Part shown: positions 60,032 through 64,000 of the stretch, piece after piece
How positions within the stretch are numbered: the first letter of the stretch is position 1
How the letters are laid out: each line of letters begins with the position of its first letter
Assembly (NCBI RefSeq): GCF_017916325.1
Contig: NC_090161.1
Span: forward strand, 124,001 to 188,000
Length of the DNA: 64,000 nucleotides
From: Leishmania martiniquensis
Lineage: Eukaryota; Euglenozoa; Kinetoplastea; Trypanosomatida; Trypanosomatidae
Direction of reading: 5' to 3'
Notes under the pieces: model-generated
What the model was told of the DNA's origin: nothing
Seen by the model: only the letters and a program-made list of their open reading frames with translations
Database searches by the model: none
Position numbers and translations under genes: made by a program

Positions 60032-62183
60032 GGCACAGCAGCGTCTACAACGACAAACGCGTGATGTATCCCCCTCAGCGTATGTGTGTTTTAGGGAGGG
60101 GAGGGGTGGCCACCGAAAAACGCACAGATGAGAAGCGTACGCGAGGCTTGAGCACACATGCAGACATATATATATATATACGTATGTGTTCCGGGTTGTT
60201 GGGGGCAACGTGAGAACAACGTGAGGGGGCGACTGGGGAGTGGAGAGAGGCGCGGCAGGATCTACAGCGAGAGATGGTCCACCCTACAGCGCAAGGAAAT
60301 CAAGTCATGGGCACACAATCGAAGCCGGAGGCGGAGGCCACTTCATGGACGTTTGCGAGGGCGAATGCCGCCACAAGACTCGAGGGAGAGGGGAGGGGGC
60401 AGACCGCAGAAGCCGCAGGCACCTGAGAGTGCGTGCGGCAAACGATGGAGTGCTCAGCTGCGAATCGTACACCCCACAGCAACGACCACGACGAGACTCC
60501 GAGGAAAGCTCTGCCACACAAGTCAGCACCGCCGCTCGAAGGGTCAAAGGGTGGCGCGGATTGCAGTCTCCTCACGACAACTTCACCTCGCGTGACAGCT
60601 TCTCCCTCTTTTTTTTTCTTAACCACAGAAGGGATAGACGGCGGTACTTCTGAGTCTTACTTCCCCAACGCTCGAGCGCGGCTCCATTGCTGTTCTTGCC
60701 AGCGCCGTCCCACTCACACACACACATATGTAACCTCCACCGCATACTACCTGCCATGCACCGACTACCCTCGCCTTCACCTCCTGCGGCCACCGCCACC
60801 GCCACCTGCAAGCACGCAGGTGCACATGGAGGATGAGAAGAGCTGCGGGATGAGAGGGAAGTGAGAAGAGGGGGGTCGAATGAAGAGAGAGAGGGGGGAG
60901 GGGGATGAGGTGGGTCCGCAGCGGAGTCGAGGAGATGCAATCGAGGCCCAAGCAACTGTATATATATATATATTATCTGTGCATATCAACATATCCCTAC
61001 GAAGTGTGGAGAGGAGGGGGGAGCTGCAGAAGCAAAGGAGGGCGAAAAAGAGAGAGAAGGGGAGGGAGGGCATAAGTGCGCAGGCAGCCATTTCGCGACT
61101 TAAAAAAAAAGACAACTCTGTGTTGGGGAAGGGAGGGGGGAGTGAGTGAATTTGTGGTTGCGCGTGCGAATACGTTTGTGCGAAGCTGATGTTGGCGACA
61201 ACAGCCCAAACGAAGAAAAAAAATCGGAAAAAATACGTGAGGGGCCAAACAGACAAGGCTGCAGCGAAAGCGTCGCCGTGGAGAAAGGGGGGCCCGAGGG
61301 GAGGAGGGGGGAGGGGCAAAGCAGTGACGAGAGGGCCTCGATCCCACCCCACTCAGGACGGCCGCACATTTGCGCGCGTCATCGTCACTGAAGGGTCGCT
61401 GAAGAGAGTCCGGCCTTATCTGCATGATCTGTTGACGTTAGAAGTGACCTTTCAATAGCCGTTCTGAGGGGGTGCCGCCTCGGCCCACGGTCGCGGCGAC
61501 TCTCTTTTTTCCTTTCTTTTTTCGGAACGCTCCCGCCTCCGAGAGCACCACCACCTCTTTCCGCGATCCCTCTCCACCCCCGCCCTGATGGCTCTTTGCG
61601 GGCGCTCTCTGTGAGCCGCTTCGAGGGTAAGGTGCAGCGCACGCCCATGCGCTCCCGAAACGCTCCACCGTGAGGACGCAACATGGTGCACCCCAAAGAT
61701 GCATTCTTCCGTAAAGACACCCGGCAACGGAGAGACAAAAGAGGGAGAGAGAGAGCGAGCGGGGGAACGCACGTGTGCGTGCTGGTCACCCTCTGTCGAG
61801 CCTTTTTTACTTTTTTTTGCGCTGCGTGCTTCGGCTGACATACTTTGTATCGCTCGCAGCGTGCGCCCGTCCATGTCAGCGGGCACGGTGGGTGCACAGC
61901 ACCGAAACTTCACGGCCACAACGGATGACCAGCGCATGCATCCAAGATATAGGAGACGAGGGAGCGGCAAGAGCGAAGAACGGAGATGCGATGTGAAAAG
62001 AGAGAGATTGCCAAAGCACCGCTTATCTCCATCTCTCTCCTCCAACTTGTCGCTCACCCGCCCTCACATTTTTGTCCTCCCCTCCCCACTGCTCTTCTTC
62101 CCTCTTCGGTCAACTCCATCTCCTGTGCGGCAGCGCATCTTCAGTCCCCCGTCCGCCGCACCGGTCTGCTCTCCGTGCGCTCC
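60032..62183. other. long intergenic region between HSP10 copy B and the hotdog gene
   Basis: About 2.15 kb; no supported gene. (TA)n at about 60167-60183 and 60958-60973, with strongly purine-rich plus strand at 60880-60915 and 61000-61075. The last 80 bases (62104-62183) are the shared HSP10 3' UTR. Phe/Leu/Ser/Pro-rich minus frames such as 60777-61352 are translations of pyrimidine tracts. Confidence 0.5.
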
Positions 62184-62486
62184 TCAGTCGCACAGCACGC
62201 CAAGCAGCATGCTCTCATCGTACAGGAAGAGATCCTCGCCATCCACCTTCACCGCAGAGCCGCCGTAATCGGGCAGCAGCACCGTGTCGTTCACCTTCAC
62301 TGTCGGTGTCCACTCCTTCGACCCCGCCGCCACAGCCACAACGGTGCCCTCGTTAACCTTGCTGGCCACCTGCTCAGGAATCAGGATGCCGGCCTTCGTC
62401 TGCTTCGCCGCCTGCATGCGCCTCACCAGCACGCGCTGGCCAAGCGGCTGCAGCTTCTTCAGGGCAGGGGCAGTGAAGCGGAACAT
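62184..62486 (-). CDS. HSP10: 10 kDa chaperonin HSP10 (Cpn10), copy B
   Basis: The protein is identical to copy A over 99 residues and ends in Asp instead of Gly. Mobile loop, core strands and length are complete, so both copies should be functional. It is transcribed before the hotdog gene, and copy A after it. The upstream sequence differs from copy A: a CTTCTCTCTCTCT tract and an AG at 62510-62511 preceded by ATCTA. The two messages therefore share leader, coding region and the first 80 bases of 3' UTR, but differ in splice-site strength and most of the 3' UTR, the part that controls stage-specific mRNA levels in Leishmania. Confidence 0.97.
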   Translation of the reverse strand: MFRFTAPALKKLQPLGQRVLVRRMQAAKQTKAGILIPEQVASKVNEGTVVAVAAGSKEWTPTVKVNDTVLLPDYGGSAVKVDGEDLFLYDESMLLGVLCD

Positions 62487-63496
62487 TCTGCGCGAAACGA
62501 TGTGCGGGGCTTAGATGCGGTTGTAACAGTAGAGAGAGAGAAGAGCGGTAATCACTGAAGTATAACTGCGTAGGGTGGGGGAGAGGGCGGGAGAGCGTAC
62601 GGAGGCTGAGGCGTGTCTAAAGACCGCGTAGTGCGTGAGTGTGTTAGTGAGTATGAGGCGATGGAGAAGCGGGGCGAGATGAGCGAACGCGTAAGCGCCG
62701 ATGGCTGAAGGAGGGAAGTCGCGTGGTGGAGGAGAGAGAGAGAGCCCTCGCACCAACGCACATGCACACACGTACGCCGACCAAAACGGAGAAGTCAGTA
62801 GATCTCTCTCTGGGTGTGTGGGTGCGGACGTGTGCCTGACACACACGCGGAGAGCACCCTCTTCCCCTTGCCGCCCCTTCCGGGAAGCGACGCACCTGCA
62901 CGTCCTTCGTGTTCTTCTAGGGCTTGAACGAGCTATCCTAGCTGTTGCCACGTGCTCCTCCTGCTCTCCCCCCTCTCCCCACCACCACCAACACCGCACA
63001 CACTCACACACACAGGCACACACGCGCATTCACACTTGGGGGTAGGGGAGACAAAAGCGAGGCGGGGGGAGAGGGCTCAGATCGTGCACTGTATGTCTGT
63101 GGGTCGAGCGATACCCAACGAGGGACTGAACATGGCCAGACACCGAGCGAGAGAGAGAGGGGGAGAAGAAAAAAAGGGGGCACCGAAATGGTGTACTGTA
63201 CATCAAAGAACGGCGCGGAGAAGAGGGGAGAGAGGCCGTCTGGGGGGGGAAGGAGACATGAGCCAAGGGTACAATGCAAACACCACGGTGAACAGGAAAC
63301 GAAAAGCGCGGCTGCTCTATCACCGCCCCCATTCTCCAAGATACGCACTCGCGCAGGCAGAGGCAGATAGCCTAGTGGCGGAGACGACTCAACCTCAGCG
63401 TTTTGGCACCGAAGCTGCCCCGTCCACTGCGCCTTTAGGGGCACCCGCTGCACATCTCCTTGTTTACGCATGTGCACGCCGCCGTCCCCGCGTGCG
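62487..63496. other. intergenic between the right-edge gene and HSP10 copy B
   Basis: No supported gene. (CA)n-rich stretch at about 62995-63025; the plus strand is purine-rich at about 63140-63180. The pyrimidine tract serving HSP10 copy B lies just upstream of 62511. Confidence 0.5.
62510..62511 (-). other. candidate spliced-leader acceptor AG, HSP10 copy B
   Basis: The coding strand has CTTCTCTCTCTCT about 20 bases upstream, then GCATCTAAG, followed by the same 23-base leader as copy A. Confidence 0.5.
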
Positions 63497-64000
63497 CTAC
63501 CCCGCGACTCTTTTCTCTGCAATTTGCTTTTCGATGCTAGGCAGGTACATATCCTGCGGGCGCGTGTCCTTGCTCTCATGCATGTACTGGAGAAGTGCGA
63601 GCTGCACCCTGTACCGAAACACCTTTGCGCCGGTCAACTCCGCCACGCAGGTGGCCGAGTCGGCCGGCGTCATTGTCCCGGCTGCCTTCTGAGCGGCCCG
63701 CACGCGCTCACGGACAGCCACCACCTCCTCCGCTGCCTCCGCGTCACGCTGAAGCTCCCTGAAGAAGCTAGCGAAGCGGTCAGTGAGGAGCGGCCTCAGG
63801 GTCGGCAGCCGGAGATACGAGATGAGGTCGAACTGCTGGTTGCGGAGCGGCACCGTCAGGATACCAGGCGGCGTCGCCGCCGCACCACCCCGGCCCATCG
63901 CTGTTACACTGTCGTGAGCACCGCTGCCGGGGTTGCCGTGTCTGGTGACCGCCTCACTGTAACGGTACTGCAGGTGGAACAGGGACTCGGGAAGTCCGAT
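63497..64000 (-). CDS. 3' part of an unknown gene, cut by the right edge
   Basis: The frame is open from the window end to the stop at 63497, 167 codons. The first 34 residues visible (IGLPESLFHLQYRYSEAV and a Gly/Ser-rich linker) precede the internal Met at 63898, so the real start is probably outside the window. The visible part has LRNQQFDLISYLRLPTLRPL, a helical Glu/Ala/Arg-rich stretch (ELQRDAEAAEEVVAVRERVR) and a C-terminal helix pair (FRYRVQLALLQYMHE). I do not recognise a family. A short helical C-terminus could belong to a coiled-coil or complex subunit, but this is a guess. Confidence 0.7.
   Translation of the reverse strand: MGLPESLFHLQYRYSEAVTRHGNPGSGAHDSVTAMGRGGAAATPPGILTVPLRNQQFDLISYLRLPTLRPLLTDRFASFFRELQRDAEAAEEVVAVRERVRAAQKAAGTMTPADSATCVAELTGAKVFRYRVQLALLQYMHESKDTRPQDMYLPSIEKQIAEKRVAG

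Larger units (their letters stand above)
62104..62511 (-). repeat. 408-bp duplicated block containing HSP10, copy B
   Basis: Matches 56912-57319 at 407 of 408 positions without gaps, offset 5192 bases. Beyond the acceptor AG the coding-strand upstream sequence differs completely from copy A. Confidence 0.9.

Noticed and set aside
60777..61352. 191-codon minus-strand frame rich in Phe, Leu, Ser and Pro
   Set aside because: Translation of long pyrimidine tracts that here mark trans-splicing signals; imitates membrane segments.
62104..62511. HSP10 copy B as a processed pseudogene
   Set aside because: The reading frame, leader and 3' end are intact, there is no A-tail at the boundary, and a usable pyrimidine tract and AG lie upstream.
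1..64000. tRNA, snRNA, CRISPR arrays and complete transposons
   Set aside because: Scanned by eye for tRNA B-box-like sequence, regular spaced repeats and reverse transcriptase motifs; none seen. A tRNAscan or Infernal run would be decisive.

Overview
The window looks like nuclear chromosome from a trypanosomatid protozoan, most likely Leishmania or a close relative. Every gene I can support is on the minus strand, none has a visible intron, the DNA is GC-rich, and the intergenic stretches are 0.5-2.3 kb long. On the coding strand these gaps carry pyrimidine tracts followed by an AG close to the start codon, as expected for polycistronic transcription with spliced-leader trans-splicing. (TG)n, (CA)n and (TA)n microsatellites are frequent. 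From memory, and unchecked, the pairing of an ATP synthase c-subunit gene with a split pair of HSP10 genes resembles Leishmania major chromosome 26. Transcription runs from position 64000 towards 1, so the right edge is upstream. No strand-switch region, tRNA, rRNA, CRISPR array or intact transposon is visible.

Right to left (transcription order): a gene cut by the right edge (63497-64000); HSP10 copy B (62184-62486); a double-hotdog thioesterase-like protein (58772-60031); HSP10 copy A (56992-57294), nearly identical to B; a PPR protein with a C-terminal membrane segment (53881-55065); a taxilin-like coiled-coil protein (51550-52536); a degenerate RNase III/dsRBD protein (48850-50862); an LYR-like plus ApaG-domain protein (45377-47182); a LAMTOR3-like roadblock protein (43985-44437); a membrane protein with a SPOUT-like C-terminus (40884-43004); a type II membrane glycosyltransferase (37983-39758); a large unknown protein (32942-36391); a large protein with a C-terminal membrane domain (27200-31384); a leucine-rich-repeat protein (23670-25109); a TRF4-type non-canonical poly(A) polymerase (20414-22186); the GPN-loop GTPase GPN2 (17929-18933); an importin-beta-family karyopherin (13351-16287); ATP synthase subunit c (12069-12389); a signal-anchored unknown (9071-10420); a TMEM242-like protein (5788-6822); the Fe-S scaffold ATPase NUBP2/Cfd1 (3970-4920); a PUS1-type tRNA pseudouridine synthase (563-2695); and the possible start of another gene at the left edge (1-41).

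The genes are not an operon in the bacterial sense. They share a transcription unit, but their jobs are mostly unrelated housekeeping. A mitochondrial bias is noticeable: ATP synthase c, a TMEM242-like assembly factor, two HSP10 genes, a PPR protein, an mL44-like RNase III/dsRBD protein and an LYR/ApaG protein. I found no mobile defence or biosynthetic system. The most interesting points are domain assignments in proteins that a routine annotation would probably leave as hypothetical, and the sharply bounded 408-bp HSP10 duplication. Starts were chosen at the first in-frame ATG; several open frames run further upstream only through GTG or TTG codons.
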